Shown here: in pieces, positions 53,701 through 64,000 of the stretch
Layout: the number at the start of each line of letters is the position of its first letter
How positions within the stretch are numbered: position 1 is the first letter of the stretch
Origin: Paraspadella gotoi
Lineage: Eukaryota; Chaetognatha
DNA length: 64,000 nt
Direction: 5' to 3'
Assembly: GCA_051294375.1 (NCBI GenBank)
Contig: CM119268.1
Location: 10,686,148-10,750,147, forward strand
Program-made: the position numbers and the translations under genes
The notes under the pieces: generated by a model
Seen by the model: only the letters and a program-made list of their open reading frames with translations
The model's database searches: none
What the model was told of the DNA's origin: nothing

Positions 53701-56700
53701 TGAGTATGCGAATGGGTACAACTGAAGTTGACCATGTCTTCTGGATGAAAAAAAATTTTTCTTCAGTTTTTATTAAAAATTTTAGTATTGTACCAATAGA
53801 TAATGAGATACTCCATTGCTTGCCGGAAATTTTATTTAACAAAAATTTGTATCTGCGTAGTTCAAATCCTTATAGTTTCTTTAGAATTGGTAAAAAAAGT
53901 TATTTTCTTGAATTAACTTTTGAAAGAAAAAAGATTAGCAATGGTGGCCATGGTATCAAATTAAAGCCCTATCATGGACATCTTTCAAAATAGTTTTTAT
54001 TATATTTATTCCATAATTTATTTAACAGCTTTTTTTAATTAGGGTTAAAAGTATAACAGTTTTTGCATTAAAATTCAATGAAGGCATATGAATTTTTTAT
54101 TTTTCTTTTGTAATTTGAGAAATAGGAAAGACTAAATTACATTTTGATCCAGTTAAATTTTTTTTCACTGCATAAATTGGCTTGTATTTTTCAGTTAAAG
54201 TAAAAACAGCACAATTGTTGTATAGCCTTGGATAAAATGTCTTTTTAAATATTAAAAATGATAAATATAAAAATGTATTCAGCTTAGAACTAAACAGTCT
54301 GGATGTCTACCTTCTTCTCTGTGAAAAAAAATCGTCATTTTCTTTTTCTCTATAACTGCATAACACAAAAGCTGACACACTGCTTGTTCTAGTCATTATA
54401 AAATTTTAAAAAATTACATAGCTGGCAACATAATTTGTACAAAGCAAGACATATATTGTGTTTATATCATGTATTGATAATTCTTCTTTTAATATAAACA
54501 ACTTATATACTAGAAATTGTAATTCTAATTATTTATCATCCATTTTAATAAGAAAAAAAAATTTCGCGTAATAGCAATGGAAAGGCTGTTCATTGTATGA
54601 CTTAATGATCGAATTTTTTAGGTTTTCTTTACTGCCCCCATTTTCACAAGACATAAAAGGTCATGATTATCATGTGTTCGATGTCCAGATTATCTCTATT
54701 ACTCTTTCCTGCAACCTGCATTCTGAATTTTCTTTTTTTCTCTTTCAAATGTATTAAATCAAAAAAAAAATATTATTTAGAAACGATCAGTGTGGAGGAT
54801 GTCTATTGGTTTAAGCCTTAGTTTACCCACTTCCCCGATGGAATTTTAAACGAGTTTTTTTCCATTTATTCGAGATTATAATACTAACGTATTTAGTATT
54901 GTTTCATAGCCTCAGCACTAGAATTTCCCTCACTCCAGAACGCCCATGTGATAACGTGATGTAGTGTAGAGTTAAAACTTCAGTAACAGTAATAACATAA
55001 CAAACATATTTTCATAGTTTCATTCAATAACATACTTAGGTAGGCATTCTCCGGGAGTGTGAACAAGTTATTGTTAATCTTCTGCCGCAGGTTTGAATCC
55101 TGGCGCCTCTAAAACTCAGTATCAACCTTTTCTAATCCTTGACGAACGCTAAGCAAAGATCATTGTTTTTACGTTACGACGCCAGATTTCACGCTGCGCA
55201 CGACCCCTCTCTTAACACTCCCCCCTGTCGTACACGGACACTAATCACAGAGACGGTCTGTCCACACCCGCTGCTCTTGTCCTGTGGCAGTAGAGCCGTC
55301 TGCAATTTGTCATCAGCATGCAACCCGGTTTTTATCCCCCCATGAGTTTTCGGCTCCGCTTGATGACCCCATTGAAGCACCGCTGAACGGGCTCAGCTTA
55401 GCATCTCCTTTGAACCCCAGCAACTCAGTTGGCTCCAAATTTGATGGAGGCGCCAAACTTCCCCCCGTCGGCATCCCGAACGCCACCGACTCCGGGATTC
55501 GTCGATCTGCGTTGTCTCGACGATTTTTGGGCAAACCGGCGTCGTCTCCTTTGATGATGCCACTGCTTATTGTCGCTCCCCCGTTGCGTTCATGGGCCCC
55601 GATTTTTCGATGTCGTTCTCCTTTTTGCGTTCAATCATCTTGTCTGGTGGTTGTTACTTCAGTGCATTGGCTGAGGTCAACAGAAAGAGATGAGGGTGCG
55701 ATGTTTGGGTGCAGAAACCGATCACCATTGAAGTTTCTTTCTTGATTCCTCCCCCCTCTTGTTATCACAGATTAATCAATTTGTCTCAAACTTTGCATCA
55801 CTCAGTTTCACGTCTTTTTCAAAACTTTGTTCAAGCCTTAGTTCAAGCCTCTTCAAATTTTTATTAACTTCAGTCTTTAAATTTGTGTACTTTCGTGGTT
55901 CATTGCTGGACCAACGAATAAAACGAATCCTAATTACAGCCCCATCCATTGCTTCTCTTTTTTTACTTCTTTTGGTATAGTTGCAAGGTCCACAAACTTA
56001 TAATAAAATGTTTTTTGTTTGACACAACTCCACTGTTGTCGTCTCTCTGAGCCAAAGAAGACCTTTACTTTTCCCTCATAGGGTTCCTTCCTTCAACTCA
56101 TGTCCATGCTATACACATCCAAGCCTTTATTGAATGTGTCATTAATTTTAAACAATTCCAGAGTTTTTCCTTTTCACTCCAGAAAATTTCACTTCACACC
56201 CATCCTCTTGAATGTGAGTCCTCAAACAAAATTTTAGTTTCCACCTCCATACTTTCTTCAGCTGCCTCCAAGCAGTAAGATAAAGGATTCCTCCCCTCCT
56301 CCTCCTCTCGTCTTTCTTCTTTCTTATCTTTTACGAGTATCATAACGATTATTGGTCAAATATTTTAATCAATATTAGCAAGTTTTAATGTGAGACCAAG
56401 CTAGCCAGATTAGTAATTTTTTTTTTTTTTTTTTCATTTTTTCATTTTTTCATTGAAGACTGATCTTGTAGGCCGCAATGTTTCATTGATCATTAGTTTC
56501 ATCATTTAAATCGTCATATTTTTTCTCTTTATCTACAAAGTAGAGGCGATTTTAAACTGTAGTGAAGGAGTTTCCGTGATACTAAGTTGGATCAAACCGT
56601 GTGTCATTAAACCGTTAATCTTATACATTTTCCATCTTTATGGATCTCCTTTATTTCATACGAGGATTTATAGACAATTATACAATGAAAGCAGCAGGTG

Positions 56701-59168
56701 AGGCTCCCCGACGCTCTTCATGTGAATGACCTTGTAATCTACACAACAGGAAACTGTCCCATGAGATTGATTGTACAGCAAGCCTTCAACACTCAACAGC
56801 TTGAAGTTAAGCTCAAAGGATTGAATTGCAAAAATTTCTCCTTTCACACAAATGATACAGCGCCCAGCTAATGGCCAGCAATTCAGTGTTCAACAATGGC
56901 ATTTTAATTGCATTTCTCCGAACGTCTTCACGATTACAGGCGGATGGGTGGCCGATTGATCTCTCCTCGTTTCTCCTTTGACAGTTTCTTCCGCAACCTT
57001 TCCACAACTTTTTCCGCATCCTTTACCGACAACTTCTTTTCGCGACTCTTTCCGCAACCTCTTCCACAACTTTTTTCCTCAATCTTTTTCCGCAACGTCA
57101 TTTGAAACTTCTTGCGGCAGCAACTCTTTCATCAGCAGCACTCTTTTTGCAGGAAATTCTTCGCAGCGGACTTTCTTTAGCAGCAGCTTCTTTGCAGTAA
57201 CGTCTTCTACAGCAGCCTTTTCAAACGCAGATTCTTCAGCAGCATCGTCTTCAGCGGCATCTTTTTTTAGCCAGCAACTTCTTCTGCAGACAGCTCGTGA
57301 CAGGCTTCTCACGCAACAGCCTCAGCTTCTTTATTGGTTTTTTCGCATGCGGCCGGCGGTGCAATCAGGATCGGCGCGCCCATTCATTTTCGGCAGAGGT
57401 TCCTCGTCGGATCGGATCGGCGGTCAGGCAATTCCGTTTTTTGCCGTCGTCCTCTCCAATAACTCCTTCGTTGAGACTTCTTTGTTCGTCCGCCTTCCAT
57501 CTGCCCATCCACTTGACTCAGCCAGAACCTTTCAAGTCTCTGTCTCTCCTTGTCTTTCTTCAAGTTTTATGTTAACTGACATATAAAATTCTCCTTCTCT
57601 ATTTGCCTTTCCTCCACCTTCATTATTCTTTCTTCGCGTTTCTCTTTCGAATTTCTTATCAATTTTTCTTCCAAGCTCATCCTCTTTACATCCACCCCGT
57701 CTTGCTCTCTCCTTTTCGTATTCTATATTTCGTTCGTTCTTTCTCTTCTTCTATCGCTATAACACTCTTTCTCTGCCATTTCTAGTCCATTGAACCAACT
57801 TGGAGAATCATCTCGCAAGCCGGATTGAGACGACGTTCGTTACCATAGTCTAGCTTTTGAGACGGTTTGACGCTGATCTTGTCGGCTCTCAAGACGGTGC
57901 AAGACTCTTGTCGTGGACTTTGGCTGACGAGCGACCATCGGCGACGTCGCCATCCAATGCTAGATGTCTCTAAACGATGTGTTCTCGGCGAGGCGCCTCG
58001 AGACCCGTCCCTTATCGTAGCTCCTCTTTGGATCTCACGCGATCAAGGTTAATGATCTGCTGCCTCTGCTTGCTGCTCTTCGGCCTCGATTAGGTTTATT
58101 AGATTAATTTGTTGAATTTAGGAATTATGTTTAGTTTAATTTAATCCCCCCGGATTATATGACATATAAGTTTTTTAATATTAGTATTGTTCATGCCTCA
58201 GCACTAGAATTTCCCTTCACTCCAGAAACGCCCATGTTGTAACGGTGAGTGTAGTGATAGAGCTTAAAAACCTTCAGTAACAGCTAATAACATTAACAAA
58301 CATATTTCTCATAGTTCATGTCATAACATACTTAGTAGCATTTCTCCGGGGAGTGATGAAAAAGTTATTAGTTAATCTCTGCCGCAGCGTTTGAATCCTG
58401 GCGCTCTAACTCAGTATCAACTTTTCTCATCCTTGACGAACGCTAAAGCAAAGATCATTAGTTTACGTTACGACGCCAGATTTTCACGCCGCGCACGACC
58501 TCTCTTAACACTACACTCATTGGTTAATATTAATATTTATATTGCTTACATGATATTTTGCGTAATCAGAGAAACGTTTTAGCTCGTGTCAAAAATATTG
58601 GATAAATAAGAGTAAACGTCTCTGACAAATAAAAAAAATTTATAGAGGAATCTAAGAAGCTGTTTTAAAAGTTTAGTTAGTTTTTTTGTGTTTTTTTTGT
58701 GTTTATTGCTGCTTAGAATTAATTATCTCTTCTCGACTAAAACATGCCAGTATTTTATATTATATTTTATAATATATTATATTACATCTCGTCTTTCACG
58801 AGTTACTGACTCAGTAATCTTTCTCCCTTATCTTGCCACTTCCCATTCGACGTTGCCACAACCCGCCGTCTGTTGCCACCTGCCCCATTATGCGCCAAGG
58901 ATTGTGTTCATCTCATTTATTTCTTTCTTCCGGAGAAACAGTGCAAGATGGCGAGGACGACGACGACGACGACGACGACGGAGGGCAAAGACGACGACGA
59001 CGACGACGACGACGACTACTTTGACGAGGGACTGACAGAAGTAATCAAAAATAATCGTCGGTCCTCGAAACCACAGGCGGGGTTTAATTCTAAAACGAGG
59101 AAAAGGATTGGTAAGGGAAGTGGAGGAAAGAAAAATGAGAGAAGAGAGAGAGATGAGATGAGAGAGAG

Positions 59169-59199
<31 letters not shown>

Positions 59200-60045
59200 C
59201 GTGTGAAAGCGAGTGTGGCTCCCGATTTAATTTGACGCGAAAACTGGAGTTAATTCTGTTCGTGAATGAGGAATCGTTCATCACAGGAAGACCGCGCCTC
59301 CTCGTGTGAAAAGAAAGGAGTGAACGGAGGCCGAGGAAGAAAAAAACTGTGAAGAAGTGTGAAGAGTGAAGGAATACGGGTTAAATTGTGAATAAAATCT
59401 AAAGGACTTTTAGGGGATTTGGGGGAAAGGAGAGACAGAGATGTGATGAGGAGTGTGAGGAAAAAAGTAGGGAGAGGGGAAAAAGTAGGGAGAGGGGAAA
59501 AAGTAGGGAGAGGGGAAAAAGAGCTTCCATGAAAGAGAAAAAAAAATAGAAAAAAAAAAGGATAAAAGAAAATTGGGAAACTGGAAGAAATTAGGAAAAG
59601 AGGAAGAGGAAGAAAGTTTGAGTGAAATAGTAAAAGGATTTTACAGAGACTAAAGAAATTGAAAAAGGGAGGATAAAAAAAAAGGAAGAAATAATGGAAA
59701 GAAAAAAAAAATGATCGAAAAAAATATATTGTACTATGATGAAACGAATTTATGGAAAAGAAAGGAGTGATCCAGAAAGAGAGAACAAAACGGGAGAAAA
59801 TAAAGGTTCTGTTGTAGTGTTTACGACATCATAAGCTAACGGAAATGAAAAATTCACCGAGAGAATAATAATAAAAAAAAATCAATCCGAAATTCCGAAA
59901 AGAAGAAAGAGACCTCTTGCGAGAATAAAGGGAGAATCTTTCCTCTTCTTTCTTCTCACTTTAAAAAAAAAGACATGAAATGTTATTTCTCTCCTTGAAA
60001 ATATGTTTGTTTACAAACAAACCCGACTGGAGACAGAATGAAAAA

Positions 60046-60084
<39 letters not shown>

Positions 60085-62082
60085 CGGGAGAGAGATCTTT
60101 TCCTTCTTTTCCTTGAAAAAGAGTAGAGGAATAGTCCTTCTGTGTTTGTTTACTAATTACTCTCTTTTGTTATGCTTCACTCGAGCCTCGTTTTTTTTTT
60201 CAGGGACAAAACCATATTTTTTCCCCCCTTCTTCTTCGCCAGAGACTAAAAACATATTTCGACTCTTTTTTTTTTCTTTTTTTAATTCATACGTTGGATT
60301 ATAATTATTTTCGCCTCGGACTTCAGTTTCGTTTAAAAAAAAAAAAAAATGTTTTAAAACATGGAAAAAAAGAGGGAAAGAAATAGAACCCAAGTTTTAA
60401 AAATAAATAACAAGAGAGGCTCTCGCCGACGTAATAAAAGAAAATAATAATAAATAAAAGGAAGGAAAAAAAAAAGAACTGGGGAAAAAATGGCCGTCGG
60501 TGCTGGCTGAGGACAATAAAAACGCTTCAATGGCTGCCTCTCTTACGCCAAAAGCAAGAGTGGGGGCGGGGGGGGGGTAGGTTGGTGAAATTCCCGGGAC
60601 GATATGAGTGGAGGGAGGGAGGGGAGAAGCTCTACCGTGACTGTAATCGTGTCAGAGGTTGGAAAGAAATAGAATAGTGTTAGGTGGAGAAGAGGGTTGG
60701 ACGTGACTGGTGAGGTGGTGCGGTACGGTGTGGCGAGTTGGGATGTGTGAGAAGGTGGTGATAAAGGAGGAGGAAGCTGATTAGAAAATGGGCTTCTGTC
60801 AGGCAGATCTCATTCCGCAAAGCCCATCCTTCTGGGGGGGGNNNNNNNNNNNNNNNNNNNNNNNNNNNNNNNNNNNNNNNNNNNNNNNNNNNNNNNNNNN
60901 NNNNNNNNNNNNNNNNNNNNNNNNNNNNNNNNNNNNNNNNNNNNNNNNNNNNNNNNNNNNNNNNNNNNNNNNNNNNNNNNNNNNNNNNNNNNNNNNNNNN
61001 NNNNNNNNNNNNNNNNNNNNNNNNNNNNNNNNNNNNNNNNNNNNNNNNNNNNNNNNNNNNNNNNNNNNGAGGCAGGCTTTGCTAACGTGGTTCCATCTTC
61101 GGCTAATCACCTCTTTTGTCACTTATGTACGTTTCTATTCTGGGCCTTCGAGAGGCTTTATGCTCGCAATCACGGCTCTCCCTTCTTTGCGCGAGACGCA
61201 GCCGTCTCACCTCTCTTCTCTCTCTTTAATCTTTCCTCTCTCTTTAATCTTTCCTTTTTCTTTAATCTTTTTCTTCTCTTTAATCTCTCTTCTCTTTTTT
61301 TTTTTTAATCTCCTTGTTCTCATTTTTTTCCCGCTTTTCTCCTTTTATATCTCGCTCGAGCGCCGCTATTTAAGCTTTAGTTTCTTTCTTTTTAATTTTT
61401 TTTTAAAAACAAAATATTAATAGATCTTTTTCTCGTCTATTTATCTTTTCGATGATTATTCAAATTTTTTTTTCCTTTTTTTTTCTTTTGTTTTTGTTAA
61501 TTCTTTTTTGTTTTAATTCTTTTTCTGCACTAAAGTTATTTTCATTTTTTTCCCCATCTAATTTTTAGTTTTAGATATTCAACTATTTCAGTCTTTTTTT
61601 TTTCTCTTTACCATCTTTATTCTATGTATACATTCTTTTGAAGAGCAAGTACTATTGATTACATCACTTGATTACTTGTTAGGCTTCTTGATCCCCTAAA
61701 AATAATTGATGCATAAAAAGGTTTTCTCGCCTGCTACGCTTTCACCAAACTCCCTTCAATCTACCTGATACAATTTGTAGTACTCGGGCTTCTTGCTTTT
61801 CCCGTGCGCCGCTTGAGGGCAGTGGATGTCGATGGAATCTCCGAGTCGCACGTGGATGACGTAATCGCCGCCTGCGCCGCCGCCGCCGCCGCCGCCTTCG
61901 CCACCGTTGCCGCGCCGTGAAAACATTCGATTGGATTTATTCCAATAGATGGCGGGGAGACGCTGGTTGGTGGCGCCACCGTCGAGGGAGGAAAGGAGAA
62001 GGAACGCCGTTAGGGCGAGGCGCCGGAGCCAGATCGACGACGNNNNNNNNNNCGACGACGACGAAGACGGTGAGAATTTCAT
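50794..62082 (-). CDS. Ephrin: Ephrin, membrane-anchored Eph receptor ligand
   Basis: Ephrins are cell-surface ligands for Eph tyrosine kinases. Four - strand exons, 62082-61765, 53058-52915, 51950-51840 and 51531-50794, join in phase 0 to about 436 residues. Exon 1 encodes a signal peptide (LALTAFLLLSSLDGGATNQR), then AIYWNKSNRMF, a Gly-rich insert and YVIHVRLGDSIDIHCP, the start of the ephrin fold. Exon 2 has EYDSCEVN, WIFDCAQPF and VNFARFSPLP. Exon 3 has GLEFEPGQDYHFIST and GGVCKTHHMK. Exon 4 starts VTFRVCC, completing the receptor-binding domain with its usual Cys residues. A Ser/Pro/His-rich stalk, a hydrophobic span (SPLLFVLLATATWLFVARL) and a Ser-rich tail without a Tyr-based PDZ end follow. 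The anchor may be transmembrane or a GPI signal. Exon 1 contains a 10-N gap at 62043-62052, so its true length is uncertain. In-frame ATG 62142 is an alternative start. Confidence 0.9.
51540..52320. repeat. Purine-rich (+) tracts in ephrin introns 2 and 3
   Basis: Introns 51532-51839 and 51951-52914 are almost pure A/G on the + strand over long stretches, that is, polypyrimidine in the ephrin sense. Confidence 0.7.
53140..54890. other. Ephrin intron 1, AT-rich part
   Basis: The longest + ORF (53700-53993, 97 codons) shows no known domain and AT-driven codon use. Nothing else recognisable. Confidence 0.4.
54891..55219 (+). repeat. Direct repeat D, copy 1, in ephrin intron 1
   Basis: It matches 58182-58512 along its whole length: GCCTCAGCACTAGAATTTCC at the start, GACGAACGCTAA and TACGTTACGACGCCAGATTT near the end. 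Differences are mostly one-base gains or losses. It includes a B-box-like GGTTTGAATCCTGG. The pair could be terminal repeats of a non-autonomous retroelement of about 3.6 kb, but it lacks clear TG...CA ends and a target duplication. Confidence 0.7.
56813..57019 (-). pseudogene. Possible retroelement RNase H remnant
   Basis: On the - strand the frame contains LLNTELLAISWALYHL, which resembles the RNase H motif of Ty3/gypsy-type polyproteins (ELLAIVWAL). It lies between the two D repeats, which would fit a decayed LTR element in antisense. One motif is thin evidence. Confidence 0.25.
56975..57305. repeat. Degenerate short tandem repeats
   Basis: 56980-57105 repeats units like TTTTCCGCAACCTCTTCCACAAC. 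57110-57300 repeats units like TTCTTCAGCAGCA with Ala/Glu/Lys readings on the - strand. The two units share a TTC(C/A)GCA core. Confidence 0.55.
58182..58512 (+). repeat. Direct repeat D, copy 2, in ephrin intron 1
   Basis: Second copy of 54891-55219, same orientation, 2.96 kb away. Confidence 0.7.
58948..59020. repeat. (GAC)n trinucleotide runs
   Basis: Two GAC runs are separated by GGAGGGCAAA. A + strand frame (MARTTTTTTTTEGKDDDDDD and then DYFDEGLTEVIKNN) crosses them but lies in ephrin intron 1 with no splice support, so I list it as repeat. Confidence 0.6.
59155..59202. repeat. (GA)n microsatellite
   Basis: Interrupted GA run in ephrin intron 1 (CT in the gene's sense). Another lies at 60050-60080. 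Confidence 0.88.
59468..59521. repeat. Tandem repeat, three 18-bp units
   Basis: GTAGGGAGAGGGGAAAAA is repeated three times perfectly. Confidence 0.9.
60842..61068. other. Assembly gap (N)
   Basis: 227 N, flanked on the left by a G run. The flanks AGGCAGATCTCATTCCGCAA and GAGGCAGGCTTTGCTAACGT look like related sequence in the two orientations. Confidence 0.99.
61200..61740. other. Ephrin intron 1, proximal T/C-rich part
   Basis: CTCTTTAATCTTTC-type repeats at 61215-61310, then AT-rich DNA. No coding signal. Confidence 0.5.
62043..62052. other. Ten-base gap inside ephrin exon 1
   Basis: The N run lies in a CGACGACG repeat coding for the Ser-rich start of the signal peptide region. Its real length is unknown, so the frame between ATG 62082 and the signal peptide is assumed. 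Confidence 0.95.
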
Positions 62083-63032
62083 GGTGTCGATAGAAATCGT
62101 CGGGTCGGATCGATCACCAAGAAACAAGCAATAATTTTGCAATCAGCGAATCGGGAGGAGGAAAAATGTTTGGTCCTGTTTGCTGCTCGAGGGGGGGGGG
62201 AAATGTGCTCGTTTCCTCGTCGCCGGATAAAAAAAAGCTTAGTTTAAAATGTAGTAAACAAACTTTTTTGGGTTCGAACTTGTCCTATTCTCGCGTTTTG
62301 CATAAGCTTGGGCGAAAGCGCTCGACCGCTTGTTTGTTTTCGATCTAGGTCCCACCTCCTTAGTGTATGCTTGGCGAATGCTTGAAAAAAAACATTACAC
62401 TCGGTGGATGCGAAGGAGAGGAAAGAATCGATTCGCGAGATTCTCTTTTATTTGTTTTCGACGAAAACAAATATTCCTTCCTCGGTTCCCTTGCGCCCTC
62501 TATTCTTTTTTTTCTGTTTCGTTTAGCGATAGGATTTTTAAATCTTTTGTTTTCTCTCTTTTTAGAGTTTTTTTTTGTGGAGAGTAAAAGGTGCCGAGAG
62601 ATGAGAAAAGTTTTTTTTTTAGTTTTAATAATTTTTTTTATAATTAAAAAATAATTATCTTTTTTTGGATATAATGAAAAAAATTGTTGAACGTTAGGGA
62701 ACTTAAAAAAAACCAAAATTTAATCCGAGGAATTCGTTTTATTAGAATCTGGGGATTTGTTTATTCCTTGCGACATCGAAAGTCCGTTTTCTGCTACAGC
62801 GTTGTCTCGATAAAAACGAGGAATGTTTTTATTTAGAAGCTAATCCATACAGAGTTATCCGATAATACTACATTTCTTTGTCCTTGCTCGTAACTTAATA
62901 CTACGAAGCGAGATACAGTTACAACGAGCTCGGGTTACGACTAAATCCGCCGACGTCGCGGTTCGTCTTTGGCGAACTCCGTTTATTCGATAAATCGGAT
63001 TTTAACGCTTCTTTCTTTTTTTTTTTTTTTTT

Positions 63033-63401
63033 NNNNNNNNNNNNNNNNNNNNNNNNNNNNNNNNNNNNNNNNNNNNNNNNNNNNNNNNNNNNNNNNNNNN
63101 NNNNNNNNNNNNNNNNNNNNNNNNNNNNNNNNNNNNNNNNNNNNNNNNNNNNNNNNNNNNNNNNNNNNNNNNNNNNNNNNNNNNNNNNNNNNNNNNNNNN
63201 NNNNNNNNNNNNNNNNNNNNNNNNNNNNNNNNNNNNNNNNNNNNNNNNNNNNNNNNNNNNNNNNNNNNNNNNNNNNNNNNNNNNNNNNNNNNNNNNNNNN
63301 NNNNNNNNNNNNNNNNNNNNNNNNNNNNNNNNNNNNNNNNNNNNNNNNNNNNNNNNNNNNNNNNNNNNNNNNNNNNNNNNNNNNNNNNNNNNNNNNNNNN
63401 N
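63033..63401. other. Assembly gap (N)
   Basis: 369 N, flanked by a T run on the left and an A run on the right. Confidence 0.99.
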
Positions 63402-63950
63402 AAAAAAGATTAAAATCGGTTGAGAGTCGCGAAATTCAGAAATCCGATGCGAATCTGCGGAAAGGGAAAAAAATTGTTAAAAGTATCGTTAAAATGACAA
63501 ATGGTTGATTGCGTCGATAACGGCGATATTTATCCGGGTTAAAATATAGTATTATTCTACAATATTGTTAAGGAAATTTAAAAAAAAAAGTTTATTGTTC
63601 AGCTGGATTCGCCAACTTTTGAAGAAATGAGATCCCGAGTTACGTTTTTATTGCAATAAATTTTTTTATGAGAAAAAAAAAAGATAAATAAAAAAATACG
63701 AGAAAAAAAACCAATAAAAAGGAATGAAAATTCCATCGGATGTCATCGTCGTCGTTATCCTCCGAGGGTCCCGTCGAGCCAGATGGAGAGCGAGTGACGA
63801 GATGGAGTCAGTCTCTCTCTTTCTCTCTCTCCCTCCCTGTCTCTCTCTCTCTCTCTCTTCGCGTCGACCTTGAATGAGTTAACTCTCTCTATCCGTCTCA
63901 TTCTCTCACTCTCGTTCACGCGCGTCGGCGCCGTAGAAGAAGCAGCAGCG

Positions 63951-64000
63951 ATGGAAAGCGTACCGGAGACTGTATGCTCTGGTATAGTTTCGGTGGTGGA
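63951..64000 (+). CDS. Possible start of a + strand gene (3' partial)
   Basis: ATG 63951 sits in a good start context (GCAGCAGCGATGG) after a CpG-containing, CT-rich leader. The frame MESVPETVCSGIVSVV stays open to the window edge. Divergent from ephrin. Only 50 bases are visible. Confidence 0.25.
   Translation, partial: MESVPETVCSGIVSVV

Noticed and set aside
58873-59235. Protein-coding exon with poly-Thr and poly-Asp inside ephrin intron 1
   Set aside because: The frame depends on a (GAC)n run and a (GA)n run, with no clear acceptor or donor.

Overview
Eukaryotic nuclear DNA from a bilaterian animal, most likely a protostome and perhaps an arthropod. The reasons are GT-AG introns with matching phases, AATAAA signals, neuronal guidance genes (a Robo receptor and an ephrin), a DUF229 gene (a family common in insects and nematodes), IAP-type genes, transposon remnants and very many (CT/GA)n microsatellites. 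The species cannot be named from the sequence alone. Three runs of N (60842-61068, 62043-62052, 63033-63401) mark assembly gaps.

Layout. 1-5040: 3' half of a roundabout (Robo) receptor on the + strand, cytoplasmic tail only, with CC1-, CC2- and CC3-like motifs. 5040-16200: long intergenic or intronic DNA with two CpG-rich patches, pyrimidine-rich tracts and dispersed repeats, and no gene I can defend. 16209-16515: a terminal exon encoding a transmembrane segment, family unknown. 18683-25333: a complete ten-exon DUF229 (alkaline-phosphatase/sulfatase-fold) membrane protein, with a broken antisense LINE in one intron. 25334-30830: AT-rich DNA with degenerate tandem repeats and a repeat copy split by a MITE-like insertion. 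30836-44400: two tandem paralogous genes, each with two BIR domains and no RING. Intron 1 of the first holds a 2152-bp foldback transposon with a perfect 8-bp target duplication. Intron 3 of the second holds a short foldback element. 44400-50790: repeats, simple sequence and two weak ORFs. 50794-62082: an ephrin ligand on the - strand, four exons with an 8.7-kb first intron. 62083-64000: ephrin upstream region, a gap, and a possible + strand start at 63951.

Robo and ephrin both act in axon guidance but are transcribed convergently and lie 46 kb apart, so I infer no functional cluster. The most informative region is the BIR pair. Promoter-like motifs, a short upstream ORF, exon phases and intron lengths are shared between the copies, which lets the transposon insertion be reconstructed and shows that the copies arose by duplication including the promoter. 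I found no prokaryote-like system, CRISPR array or complete autonomous transposon.
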